The notes below the pieces were generated by a model, which did no database searches, was not told where the DNA came from, and saw nothing but the letters and a program-made list of their open reading frames with translations. From Stichopus chloronotus (taxonomy: Eukaryota > Echinodermata > Holothuroidea > Aspidochirotida > Stichopodidae), in assembly GCA_021234535.1 (NCBI GenBank), contig CM037833.1:23962918-24026917 (forward strand): DNA of 64,000 nucleotides. The letters are read 5' to 3'. Below are positions 36,668 through 49,300 of the stretch, one piece after another; the first letter of the stretch is position 1, and every line of letters begins with the position of its first letter. The position numbers were made by a program, and so were the translations under genes.

Positions 36668-39600
36668 TATATTGATATATTGATAGATATTGTATAATTG
36701 TCAATACATTTGTGACATTTATGACTAAAACTTATTTAAAGGATGACAGGTCAATTAAAAGATTAACAGGTGGGCTAACGGAATATGTCGTTGATATCGT
36801 ATACACTTGTCACTTGGGCTGGTTTTGTGTAAACGCCATTGTTCCTGTGGGTAAATATTTACAGGAGTTGTGATCAAACTGTTTATATTGTGAAGTTATT
36901 TGTTAAAAAAAAACTCAACAAAACAACAAGTCGCAAGAAATAGCTCTTGCTTGCCAAAATGTAATGTGCCCAAATTACGTTACAATTAGGACACCGATTG
37001 GATATAAATAAGTCCGTCTGCTTAACTTGTTACAGAATGGGTCTTCAGTGCACCCCAATATGCATTAGTTGTGTATTGGGCTCTTATCATTTCCTCTTTA
37101 AGTGTTCTCACTATTTAAACAGCTATGACAATGTAACGTAACAAAAAAAAAGTCATGGATGACTTTTCTTTACACAAACACAGGGTGATGTACTACACAT
37201 ATGTCACACACGGCACGGTAACGTATGCAAGACGAGAAAATAGATTATGTGGGACAAGTGTTAGTCTTGGACACATACATACTGTAAGAAACGAACCAAA
37301 CATCAACCTTTTCTTTTTATTCTCATTTCTATGGAAACGTTTCTCTGTATATCAGATATCTTGTCAATATTGCATGTTCTTAATTGTTATGGTGTTTATT
37401 TTGTTTTCCTGTCTGCTGTAACACATGATTAGTGGTACCTCCACCTAACAAGCTATCCCTTTCAAAACTTCCATTTCTGTTGGCTTGGTGAACTATATCC
37501 CACTCTCAGTGAAATATCCAGTCAAAAAAATGTGTGCTAGTTCATATCATTTTTTCTTAGCTTAGTGTTATTAGTATCAGTCTATGTCAATGTCATCAGT
37601 GTCATATTCAGTAATTACCGACGGTCAGGAAAAGTGAAAGTCATCTTACGGTTCATGGATAAGTAATAACTCACAACCCATTGAGAAAAGGTTCGGTAAA
37701 GGCGACCAAACGGGGTACCAACCAGGTAGCTCATCGTCCAACTCAAGTCCAAGAAAAGCACTCGGCGAGTAATTCAGCCTACATTTTAGTGTCGTCTCAC
37801 AGTGAATGTTGATAAATGTAAGCTTATGTCAATTAATTAAAGATTTTTTTTTCATAAATCTTTTAAGTATTTTGTCATGTGACCCAATTGGATACCAGAA
37901 GAACTCATTTTGGGGCGTGTAACTGCATGGTCCAAGATTGAACTAATATTTAGCAGGTCGTTAGTCTTTTCTTTGGTTCATATAATTAAACTGTCCCCTC
38001 TAAATTCTGTCACATGTTCCTTTTTTTCCACTGGATTACACAATGCCACCTGGGGGTGAAATAAGGTACACTACAGCCTCAACAACTGACACAGATTTTT
38101 TACGATATTTTTACTCAGTGGAGCATTTGCTAATTGTGCCCAGAATGAATGTCAAGAAAAAGATCAGGTGACAAGTTTGAAATCCGACAATACCCTTCTC
38201 CGCCTTTGATGTAGTGAGGTCTCTGTGTAGAATTTTTTACAAGAACAGTCACTGCGTGAGTACTTTACTGAGGTCTGTTTATGAATATGAGGTGACTTCA
38301 AGAGGTCGAAAGTCATCGTTCGGTGATACATACGATCAGTGTCCGTTTATATCGGTACTATTGTAATAATTTACAAAACACTGAAAGACAGCCCAACTAG
38401 ATAACGACAGGGCTCTGATCGGAGCCAAGTAGTACATAATTCAACCCCGCAAAACCCGCCTTTTCAATTTTTGACTATTTGATATGTATAGATGTAGCCT
38501 TATGAAAATCAATCATACAAATGTCTCATACTTTGCGATCGTTTGTGACAATAGTCCAGTAGTGGCCCAACATGACCTTGTTCAGAGCCTAGTGGAAGTG
38601 AGCTGCAAAGTCCAAGTCAGGCCCAGTCAAACCAGTCAAAACCCCACTTTGGTTAAAAAATTTTTTGGTAAACTTGGCAACCCATGCAAAAAGTTCAAAA
38701 ATATTCTCATCATTTGCAAAGCTTCTACGACAGTCAAATTGGATATGGACAAAGCCCCAGCTGTGGCCAAATAGTAAAGCCCAAACTAAAGCCCAATTAC
38801 AACCAACAATTTTTTTTTTTTTCTTGTGAATTCTTTAGACGTATCACTTAGCTAATGTGATATCATCTATAAAGGAAGATTCTCGGAACTTCGAAACTTT
38901 ACAATGTTTTAAAAATAACCCTTTTGGCCAGGCTTTCGCCCCAATTAGTAAAAGCAATTAGTAAAAGCCCACCTCAGACCCAGTTATAGACCCGCTCCCC
39001 ACCCCCCCAAAAAAAATATGATATCCATTTCTTTCTCCCTTAAATCAATGAAAAAATTCAATTGACGGTATTTAAAATAAATTTGCAGATTTTTCATTTC
39101 AACCCAATTGGGTCCCAACAAGTACCAAGTTACAGGTGAAAGACCAATTAAGCCCAACCAGCTCAAATCACGCCCAGATGGATCTCAATTGGGTTTTCTT
39201 GCTCGGTGGTAACATCTCTACAATCTGTCATAGTTTCGATCGAGCAGTTATATGTGCATGCTTTGACCTCATACCGATCAGAAGCCACTTACGAATGTAA
39301 TCTTGTCATCACATTCCCATTTTCTTCTGTCTAAATGTGGACCATATAGACTCCACTTCTCTCATTATCACTGGATCTTGTTTCCGCTATCCTAATATTC
39401 ACAACAGAAGTGGCCTAGCTATATACATATATATGACTCCTGTCGACCCTAATCATGCCGTGCAGCTTGCTTGCCTCCGTTTTGTCATTCTCTGTAGCTG
39501 AAATGTTCCAGTCGAGTGAGTCAATTCTCCCTGCCTCGCAACCGCACGCTTCTAAAACAGTATGCCAACCAAATATAATAAACAATCCCTTCCTGAACTG

Positions 39601-40100
39601 ACTTAACTGTTCACTACGGATCTTTTTGAGGTTGCTCTTATCAATAAAAGTATTCTTGCAACAATTGAACTATAAATGAACAGCGTCCAGCAAGTGATCG
39701 GAAAAAAGAAGAAGAATGGATCCTGAATTTTAATCTCGAGTAGATGCTGGAGGAAAACGCCAATACATGTTTGTGTCGACAGGTTACTACGATGGAGGAC
39801 GCACAAAGCAAAATTCTTAGCTCCATGAATATTCGAATTTATAAAGCACCCAATGAGGGGACACCACATAAATCATTTAGGAACCTCACCGAAAGCAAAC
39901 TTTCTATTGACCTTCATGATGACTGCATGATGGTTACGTCATCATTAAGTCAGTGGTTTAGCAACCGGCGATAGGGTGTTAATAATCGTCCTATTCTTGT
40001 GAAGTTTCTCTCTTACAAGCATACGCGCCTAATGATACAAGATATGATACAAGTCGTAAAACTCATTTCGATTGGTACAGTGAAAAAGACCTGACATTTG
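36668..40100. mobile_element. Unit-B-specific block of about 3.4 kb
   Basis: Unit A runs directly from the equivalent of 36665 to the equivalent of 40104, so this block was gained in B or lost from A. It contains a degenerate cccaa/ccagtcaaa-rich repeat (38560-39190). No transposase or reverse transcriptase was recognised, and no clear terminal repeats were found. Its origin is unknown. Confidence 0.45.
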
Positions 40101-40644
40101 AGATCAATAACCTCCGGAAAAAAGAAGCAGAAACACGAGAATGCTAGCAATTCGTGGACTATGGATTATTGGTTTCTTTACGACGGCCGACAACCAAAAA
40201 CATTAGGTCACAATTCAGACAAGTGCTGACCTTGTGCAACTGAAATAGGTGTTTCCATACAGCGATTCTGTTTCATTTCTGTTCATCATTCTGTTATATT
40301 AAATTTATTTTCCACACGATTTCTGTTACTTATTGTTGTTCTGTGTAATATGTTTTTTCTTGGGGGGGGGGGGTTGCTGACCAGGATTTTTTGGAGTCTC
40401 TGTTTTTTTTAATATTTAGTGGGTTGAGTAGTTGACGTTATGTCACTTAGTGGTTTCACTTATTTTCTTTCTATTTTGCAATAATTCGCGATACAGGAAA
40501 TGATATATTTCCTGACTGCTACTATTATAACAGTATATTAATCAGTCGTTTCCCAAAGAGAGTTTTGGTGCGTCACGCTTCCATTTAATTTCTAGGAGTG
40601 TTGTTAAAACGATAACTTAAATCACCAAATACTATTTCATTTTT

Positions 40645-40917
40645 TTATGGGTATCACAGAAACTTGGTTAGTGAAACAATTTCTTTAAATTCATTTACTA
40701 TTGATAAGACGATTTAGTTAAAAAGCAGACATGTCAAGCAGGAAGCGGTAGCCATTTTGGTTTGAACCTTAAAATAATTATTACTACCAACTACGAATAA
40801 GGAGACAATCTGAGCAACTCCTTTGAAAACAAATCATAATCCTTTTTTGTTAAAAGTCCATAGTCTGACTCAAAAAGATACTGTTACTGTTTTCATTTAT
40901 CGACCTCCAGGGCTGAC
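40645..40917 (+). mobile_element. LINE endonuclease-domain relic (unit B)
   Basis: Broken plus-strand frame with GITETWL-like sequence and, at the end, VFIYRPP. It is the partner of 22085-22345 and was therefore present before the duplication. Confidence 0.45.
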
Positions 40918-41568
40918 AATTACATTTCATTTCATTTATTTGTTTTATAGTAACCACCAATAATAACAATATTTACATATGTACAGTATTGTAACAAACT
41001 ACATTTTTGAAAGTTACGAAAGGAAGTACTCTAAAAACCTTGGTAGGCTTATGGGACAGAGCACTCGCTGTAAGAAGCACAAAAAGGAAAAGATGAACAA
41101 TAACCTAAACGATATACAGTGAACATAAGAGTGGTGAATGCTGCATGAAATAATTCATTCATCAATAATTTTCTATACATTGCTTGCAATACTTACTTTT
41201 AAAACTAGAAATTGTTTTGCAGAGTTGGACTTCATTAGGGAGGGTATTCCAGGTGGAGGATGCTCTTACGTGTAAACTTTGCTTCAGAAAATTTGAATTA
41301 AAACGTGGTAATCGGAGATATCTGGACTGCCTTGTATTATAGTCATGTGTGCCAAGGTTAAATGAGAATATTTGTTGAAAGTACGGTGGGGCAAGATTGT
41401 GTATGATGCGGTAAGCAAAGACTGCTTCTTTGAAGTGGATTAAGTCGGTGAACTTCATCAAGTTAAGTAGAGAAAAAAGTTTACTGGTATGTTCAATTGA
41501 GTCAGCTGAGCAAATATGCCGGATTGCCCTCTTCTGTAATGTAATGAGTTTGGTCATAATAGTTGGCC
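40918..41568 (-). mobile_element. 5'-truncated LINE 3' end, unit B only
   Basis: The minus-strand frame 41557-41162 (131 codons) reads LITLQKRAIRHICSAD, then FKEAVFAYRIIHNLAP, RQSRYLRLPR and WNTLPNEVQ. This is the characteristic C-terminal region that follows the reverse transcriptase of CR1/Jockey-type non-LTR elements. A 3' tail of aaataaatgaaatgaaatg lies on its downstream side. It is truncated at its 5' end. The matching place in unit A lacks it, so it probably inserted after duplication. Confidence 0.75.
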
Positions 41569-43272
41569 ATCTGTTTTTCTAGACTCCATAAATAACTACT
41601 AAATAAATCATAACTAACTATAGATGTTTGAAGGAAAGAATCTCCAAGTTGACCCACTTACTTATAGTGTTAACTTTAATGGTATCGTCATATCACATAA
41701 TGTATTATAAAATTGACGAATAATGTAGTAACCTTGCAGTATAAACTTTTTAACCATTATTTGGGAGTTAGATCAACAGTCCATTGTTACTCTTGGGTAA
41801 ATATCAGCAGATTCTCACTCTCCCTCCCAGCCCTTTCTTGCTGATGTGAAAGTAATTGAAGGTCCATTGTCTAATGTCCAAAAATGGAAACAAGATGGCA
41901 ATCATAGGAGTTGCGTATCTCATCGTCACCACGCATTAATTCCAATGAAGTCTTTAACACAGGGCCTGTACATGGGTATTTTTATAGTATACTGCAACCG
42001 CATGTCACATTGACCTAGAGAGGTAACATGTTCTTCAAACATAAAACGGTGGTAAGCAGCAGCATAGGACATAAAATGGTTATATTGATATGTAAGATAG
42101 CAAGATTAAGCCTAACCTGGTGTCACTTAGGCTCAAGTAATGATAACGACAACTGCCGAAAAGTATATGCGTGTATTACACTACATAACACAATTATAAC
42201 ATTAGGTATTTCATAGCTAGGCTATACGTTTAGGGTTAAGGTAAGTGGTTGAAGTTATTGGCAGGATAAAAAAGCATTGCTCGATGGATTGTCTGTACAT
42301 TAGTCCCCTAGTTATCTGTGTAGGACCTGGTACTGCTTAAGCTATTTCTTGAATTCAAAAACAGCTTTCTCAAAATTCCAAGGTATGTTCAAATCCATTA
42401 CCCATGGGAGCCAGTTCTGCTACAATTATTGTTTTGTCTCAAGTTAGAAGATGATGTGTATTGATCCGGCCATCGGCTCTAAAAGATCATCATTTCCAAG
42501 CAAGTAACTTTAAGAGTGATATATCGTCCTTTCTACATTGATAGGTAGAGCCTTGCAAATGTTTCGCATACTGATCAAATAGCTGTCAAAATATGGCGGA
42601 AATCCAAAGTGTGGGGCAACGTTCGCTTTTATTCTCAGAAATTCAGTGGATTTACCTTAACAGTAATATTATGTTGAACAAAGTGCTCTGATGTAAGTCG
42701 TCACAAAGTTCTGTTGGTTTATTACTAAGGAGATAATGTTTTCCTCCGTCTTTTAAAGTAGTTTTCCATTCCCCCATTGCATTGTGGTCATTTGAAGTAA
42801 TGTGAATGAAGTAATTAAGCTAAAATAAAATACCTAAATAACCCTTTGAAACCAGTTACGTCAAAACTATTTTAGGACAATAAAGTCTTTTAATATTTTT
42901 GCATTTATTGTTATTAAATGTGGTCATTCAACGTAAATAAAGCTTGTAATGGAAGGAATACTAATGAAAAGAACCAGTGCTAAAAAGTAGAGGGCATTTT
43001 GTTACTTAAATCATAAGTTGGCAGATAAGACCATCATAAAAAGAAACAACAAAAGTGATTTATTGACTTATAAGCCCACTGAATTCTTATAGTGTGCTGA
43101 CCTGTGCCCAGATCCATCGACTCATAGCCATTAAATGCATAATATGAGATAGTTGGCGTTTCCTGATGAGCCAATTGTGCCCCTCGAGTCTCGTTAATGG
43201 ACCTTTTGGATGTTCATAACAATACAAAAAAAAAAAAAAAAACTTAGGCTTCTACAAGTTGCGTTAATACTC
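41569..43272. other. Unit B, region upstream of the intact gene
   Basis: Homologous to 22350-23270 up to about 42750, then unit-B-specific. A poly-A run is at about 43227-43243. The promoter must lie here or just upstream of the ATG, but no TATA box at a convincing position was seen. Confidence 0.5.
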
Positions 43273-43351
43273 ATGGAAGCAAGGAAGTATGTCCCTCTTT
43301 GTCTGTTGTCTGTTGTCTTACCTACATCAAGTTTTCAATTACATCCAAGAG
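43273..43351 (+). CDS. Unit B gene, candidate signal-peptide exon
   Basis: ATG at 43273 opens 26 codons with a classic secretory profile: basic start (EARK), hydrophobic core (VPLCLLSVVLP) and polar, small residues after it (TSSFQ). It is followed by a possible donor gtaaca in phase 1. It is absent from unit A, which lacks the whole block. It is the best start found upstream of the lectin exons, but it rests on composition only. Confidence 0.45.
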
Positions 43352-46300
43352 GTAACACTCACCTTAATTAATCCAAAGTTAGTGTCATGTTGTAAGAGCG
43401 AACTAAACGTCCTATTGAGGGCGCCTTCCAATTTATACGTAAAGTGGTATAGTATTATTTTTATTACTCTATTTTTCCATGTACGGAACCAAGTGGCCTT
43501 AGTGGCCCAAATATCATTGAACCACTATTTCAAATACTTCACATGAGTTGCATATCGTCACGTCATCATGATACTAAAGACATTTTTTTTTTTTTTGTAC
43601 TCGCGAGTGCGTCAATAAAAACACACACATATACACACACACACAAATTTGTATATATGTGAGTGTGATTTGATTATGGGAAAGAGGGAGAGAGATAGGG
43701 GGATCTTTTTACGGCTTCTCCGCTCGTTAGTTGGAGAAAATCTGATTTTATAAGTCGTCCACATCATTTATACTGTACGCAAAGTAAGATATTTCCAAGA
43801 GGAGAGGAGTAAGTCAAGTAACCATTAACAGTTTCGCCACAAAGAAATTTTCGATATCGTGATTTTAGCCGTCTCCAACAGGTTTTTGAAAAATTCTTTG
43901 GCATTCTATACGGTTTTTCGGTAGTGCTGGCAAAGAATTCCAGAATAAATATGGAAATTTTAAGCAGTGCATCATCTAATTCAAATGTTAGCAAATGTTG
44001 CAATTTTTGTACAAGGGGAAAGTTTATTTTACCGCAATGGCCTCCCTAAATCAACGATCTCAACAAGTCAGCACGTGCTCACATGCGTCGAAGTTCAAGC
44101 TTATAAACTAAACCGGCGTAAAATAGGTAACCGCGCGTAGTCACAAGGTTCGCTCAAATACCCAATTACATGAGATGTTTTACACCAAGTGTTGTAGAGT
44201 GTTGTTAAAACCACCCAACTAAATAATGTGATATTACTACATTACTCATCAATTCACGTGGATGAAAGTAAGATCTCATCAAAACGGATAAAATTTCGGA
44301 TATGACTCTTCGGAACAGCATTATTAGGTTGACACCAGCCATTGTCCGCATAAAGACATGCCCCTAAACTATCTGCATTTCCGCTAAATTCAGGTTTCGT
44401 AATAGGTTTTATATAGGTTTTCAGTAGTATTTTCAATCCTTATCTAGTCATCGTTTCGTCAGCCTCGTTACCATTCAGGCAAGTTCCGTCAAGACATTAG
44501 AATATATATATTAGAATATTAGAATATATCCGAATGAATGGAGGTAGCGTGCATTAGCCAGAAGTTCGTTGATTTTGTTGTTCAGTGATCGAGCATTGCC
44601 ATCATAATTGAAGGTAAAAATCATTTTCCCTTGCGACTTTTCAGTGTCGTCTTAACTCGTTTCCTTTCGCTTCGTCTCCGTTTCCTCATCCACTTCGGTA
44701 ATGATGGCTTCTGTAAACTTTGTGTAATATAGCAGAGACTAGGCTGCATAGTGTGTTATCGGACAGCTAGTGAGCTCAACGCTTAGAAAAATTAACATTA
44801 CCACATGAACCATTGAAATGTAAGGACCGCAACATTTAATCAATATAAACCTTTACAGCTATATCAAATGAGAAAAAACACAAACAGACAAACAGCAGAG
44901 CAGGTTTATTGAGTAAGAATTGAAAACGATGAAATTGCGACTTGTGCCGCCACGAAAGCAGTGCCAAAAAACATTCTGAAGTTGAATTAAACTTTTACTT
45001 GGTAACTGCGGTTACACTTAATATTAGTTTTATTCCTCTTTTATGTAAGACACTGGAACTGGAAAGGGAATCGGATTTGAACATATTATACTGATATAGT
45101 ATCTAACAATCACTTACTGATGAAAAGAGATATGAACGTTCACACTGTGTTGTGTAAGCAGCCGTTGGTCCATTATTTACATACACTACTGTCATACTAA
45201 TGGTAAAAAAGGACTGTACGGTAAGAATGGTAAACAATGTTCACCACTTCTATCAGCAGGATTCAATCTGAATAACTGGTGACGGTGACAAACTTGGGTG
45301 CGTTCTTGTTGGCGGGGTCTTAGCCTAAATTAGCGCATTGTGGACTATATGCAAGCGGAGAGGCACCACTGGTTTGGGCGCAGCCTACAAAACAATACTT
45401 TAAACAATGCATTTTGCACTTTTATCTCAATTGATATCAATTTGTGCAACATAATTGAGGAATTACAAAGGTATGTGTTTTTCTTTAAGAGATGGGAGGT
45501 ATGTTTGTGTATTTAGTGTACTTTGTAGACCACCTGAATGCAGATGATATTTTTGTAATTTCTGTACACTAGCAGCAGAATGTGAAACAGGCCAACTTAG
45601 CACATTGAAGACAAATATAACCCACATAAAGTAAAAGAAAAGGATGGTACAGGTTCTCAAGGACCTAGCTGTTCGTCGGGGTTTTGGTATCATAGAACTT
45701 ACCGTAAATGTCTCATTTCACTAGCTTGTTGAAATAAAGGGACTAGAATAATTAAAGAATCAACAATAACATGTTAGGTCCCAACATTTATGGGTCTCAA
45801 TATGCGTATATTATATTTCACAGCTACGTTACCTCACCGGCAGTGTGGGAACTTGCTGAAGAATACTGTGGGCAACTGGCAGCTGATGACGTTTGCCGCT
45901 TCGAAAACGGTCACTTGGTTTCTATCACGTCAAATGAAGAAAATGATTTCGTTTATTCCTTAGCCGCTTATCCCGGTCCTCCTCCGACCCGAGTAAGTAC
46001 GACACTAGAGATTCCATGCAATCACTGTATAGGTCTTTAATTGAAATAATGAATCACTGGATGTAAAAATATTGGGATAAGAAGGGCTCTGTTGCCTTGT
46101 TGCTTTACATCATCATCTCTAAAAGCTTAATTTTTGCTTAAAGTTCTCATCATGATATCTACTATACAGCAATTAGTAATTGGTAATGTGTTTTGGAAAT
46201 TCATTCTCGATAAGTGCACTGGCAAGTTTCCTCAAAACTTCACCATGATTGTATTTGATTAGATTGTATAAACTAAGCTTGCGATCCAAACTAATTAGCA

Positions 46301-49300
46301 CGTGATATAAAAAAAGTCTCTACTCTAGTAAACAGGTGATTCTGAAATTTGATTTCAGACACAACTTGCTACTGCCATCTTAAATAGTGTTTAACTAAGC
46401 TGTGTATAAAAAATTGACGTCAATACACTGTCAGTGAAAATTTGTGTGTGTTATGCCAGATCCTGACACTCTTTACTTTGCATCAAAGAATTAGCAACTT
46501 TCTGGCTCTCAAGTTGAGCTTAATATCTTCAGGGCAAATTATCTTCCCCATTTAGCAACCTACAGTTTATCACTAATGGCTTAATGTAACGACTTTGCTG
46601 CTCATACAAAACAAGTTAATCTCTATCGCAGTCCCTATAAAGTGTATCGAAAATACTTGAACATTTTGATTGGTCTAATAAATTTGGGCACCTTAAATTC
46701 AGGCAAGGACCCATGTTTACAAGCACACCCTTTTCACAACCACACATATGAAACCTACTTGGGGGATTATAAGCAATTCATTGCTTGATTAACTGGTAAC
46801 CCTTCGTTTTTTATAACAATTTTCACAAAGTACGATAATGCGTTAATGCATTGTGGTTTCGATGATGTAATTATCATTATCTTTTTATGAATATTGATCT
46901 ACACGATAACGTGAGGACTTGTTAGACGCATCTTTTTTTGTAATATTAAAATAATCCAGTTTGTCACTGCCTATTCACAATGACATAAAATTACCTAAGA
47001 TGATGACAATTGTTCATCCCTTATTACGCTGCCCCTTCACACACATATATATATATATTTCATTTTATTTACGACAGTATAAAGCCGTGACATGTTCAAG
47101 ACCAAGTGACATGAATCTATTAAAAGTCTTATCTTCATTCACAAATTACAGAGAGAAATTCTTTGTTTTAATTTTCCTTTGGAACTGTGTTTCTATTTAG
47201 CACCGTCTTTTGGATATGGCTTTTCAAGATTTGACTCAAATCAGATGATGTAGGGTGTTGCCCAGTGTCACTATTTATTTTGTTAGGCCGTCACATTTTA
47301 TCTCTAAATTACTTCATTTCTGGGTTTAATAATGAGTAGTGATATCAATATTTCGAAAAAAGGCAATAAGTTACCAAAATGAAACCCTCATGGTGTGTAA
47401 AATTCTCAATTGTCCTTGAAATAAAGGTTAAGTGATCAAAGGATAATGTAAGGCATATTAGGTGAGTCCACCCCCTCCCTTGTACGTCAAAAATTTGCAT
47501 ATTTGGCTATTTTTATCCATGATGCATTTGTAAAAGAGAAATTGTTTGTAAAGCGACCAGTGTTTGATGGATCTTTACTTACTATCATGTGATGATGTAT
47601 TAAAACTATTTTCGGATTTTGATTTCCAGTAACCCAGATGACATTTGACCCAAATGGGGTTCCTTCTCTGAGTGCATCTACATTCTAAGTATGAAGTCTA
47701 TCCAAACGTCTTGTCTTGAGGCATTGTCTCAACAATGGTTTGGAATTTTTATTCAAACCCAGGTAACATTTCAGCATGGACGCCTTGTGGGCCCAATATC
47801 GACGAACATATCGGGCTCATTTGTCTTTTCACTCAAGATTTGTAAGGGGTCTATTTGAGTCAGCACAGACAACCCATATGACCCATATGAATCAACTATC
47901 CCATGTCTGCTATACGGTAGTCTCAGTGGGATGGTCATGCCAAAAAATTTAATTGATTAAGTAACGAAATTCGTCGTATTTGCTCTCTTTTATCATTTCC
48001 ACTGCAACGTATCGCTTCCCTTGTCACTGCAGCACATTTGAAATTGTACAATGATTTCACCTATACGGCTCTCCATAGCCCGAAGTTTTGACGAACAGGC
48101 ATTACAGTAGTGGGTTTAGGATTGGTATAGTTGTAGAAAAATGGTGAGCGTAGGCTTAGACTTTACAAAATTACAAAAATGCAGCCGCTGGAGTTTCAAC
48201 TTCTTGAATAACTTTGCTATTGCTTGGCTCTCTAATCATAACGGAGGCTAGACATGCTTAGAATTCTTCGATGTTAAAAAAAATTATTGAAACAGAGAAA
48301 GAAAAAAAAAAGAAAGAAAAGGGGGAAGGAAGAAATGTATTATCAAACCCCCAACGTAAATAATCATATTTACGTGTATGTCCATCGGTATGCCAGACAT
48401 GATGGCACACTTTTACACAAACAAGCAACATTCAGGTAAATTCGTCGACCACCCAAAACCAAAATTAATACTCCTAGAAAAACTTTGTTCTAAACGAAAA
48501 TTCAGAAGAAAAATTTGAAAGGTAGTTGTTCGTTTTTATTTGTGGTTAAGAGAATAGTATTAAAAGAGTCCTTTAAGCCTGAGGATCTTCGGAGTAAATA
48601 GATTGAATTTAGACTGGGAAAATATGGAGTATATGTTCGTAGTTTTTGTTTTCTGTTATTCATTTGTTTATACTTGTTTGTTAACCCGTTACTCATAATA
48701 AATTAAACTGTTTAAAGGTTTTGTAGTAAATTGCAGACAAGCGCCCCCTCATTTTCGCCTATAATTATGGCTTCAAGCAACAGCTCCTGCATCAGACATC
48801 ATGCTTCATAACCGATGTCAGTAGTTTACTTTTGTTTAAATATTGCCAAGACAGGGCGACAGAAAAAATGGTAAAAAAATGTACCCAAGAAGAAAAAAAA
48901 ACACATACCAACATAGATGCTGAGAAAGAACAAGAAATTATAATACTGATTTGAAGTATATACACACATGTGCATATTTACAGTTTGCTTTATTTGTACC
49001 TCAATCTTTAATTTAATTCAATTCTGTAATAAAGCATTAATTACATTTTGCTTACCAAAACTGAACATTCATGACTTAGCGTCACAACCCATGATGTAGC
49101 TGATAACTTGCTCTAAGGTACTTTTTAGAGTTTACCTATACGTTAAATTTCTAGGAGCTGTTTTCGGTGTTCAGTTAATATTTCAGTTGCAGATCAATAT
49201 CAGTTGCAATATAATATAAGATCCAAATGTGAAAAATGAAAGGTAATTTATTTTCCTATTGTTTCCAACTAAAACAATTCTTTTTCGTTTGTCAATACCT

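Noticed and set aside
37155..37421. 88-codon frame with a hydrophobic end
   Set aside because: Lies in the unit-B-only block, has no recognisable domain and no splice or repeat support.
44254..44436. Minus-strand frame with LGACLYADNGWCQ as a lectin or knottin exon
   Set aside because: No matching splice sites, and the strand is opposite to the gene that surrounds it.
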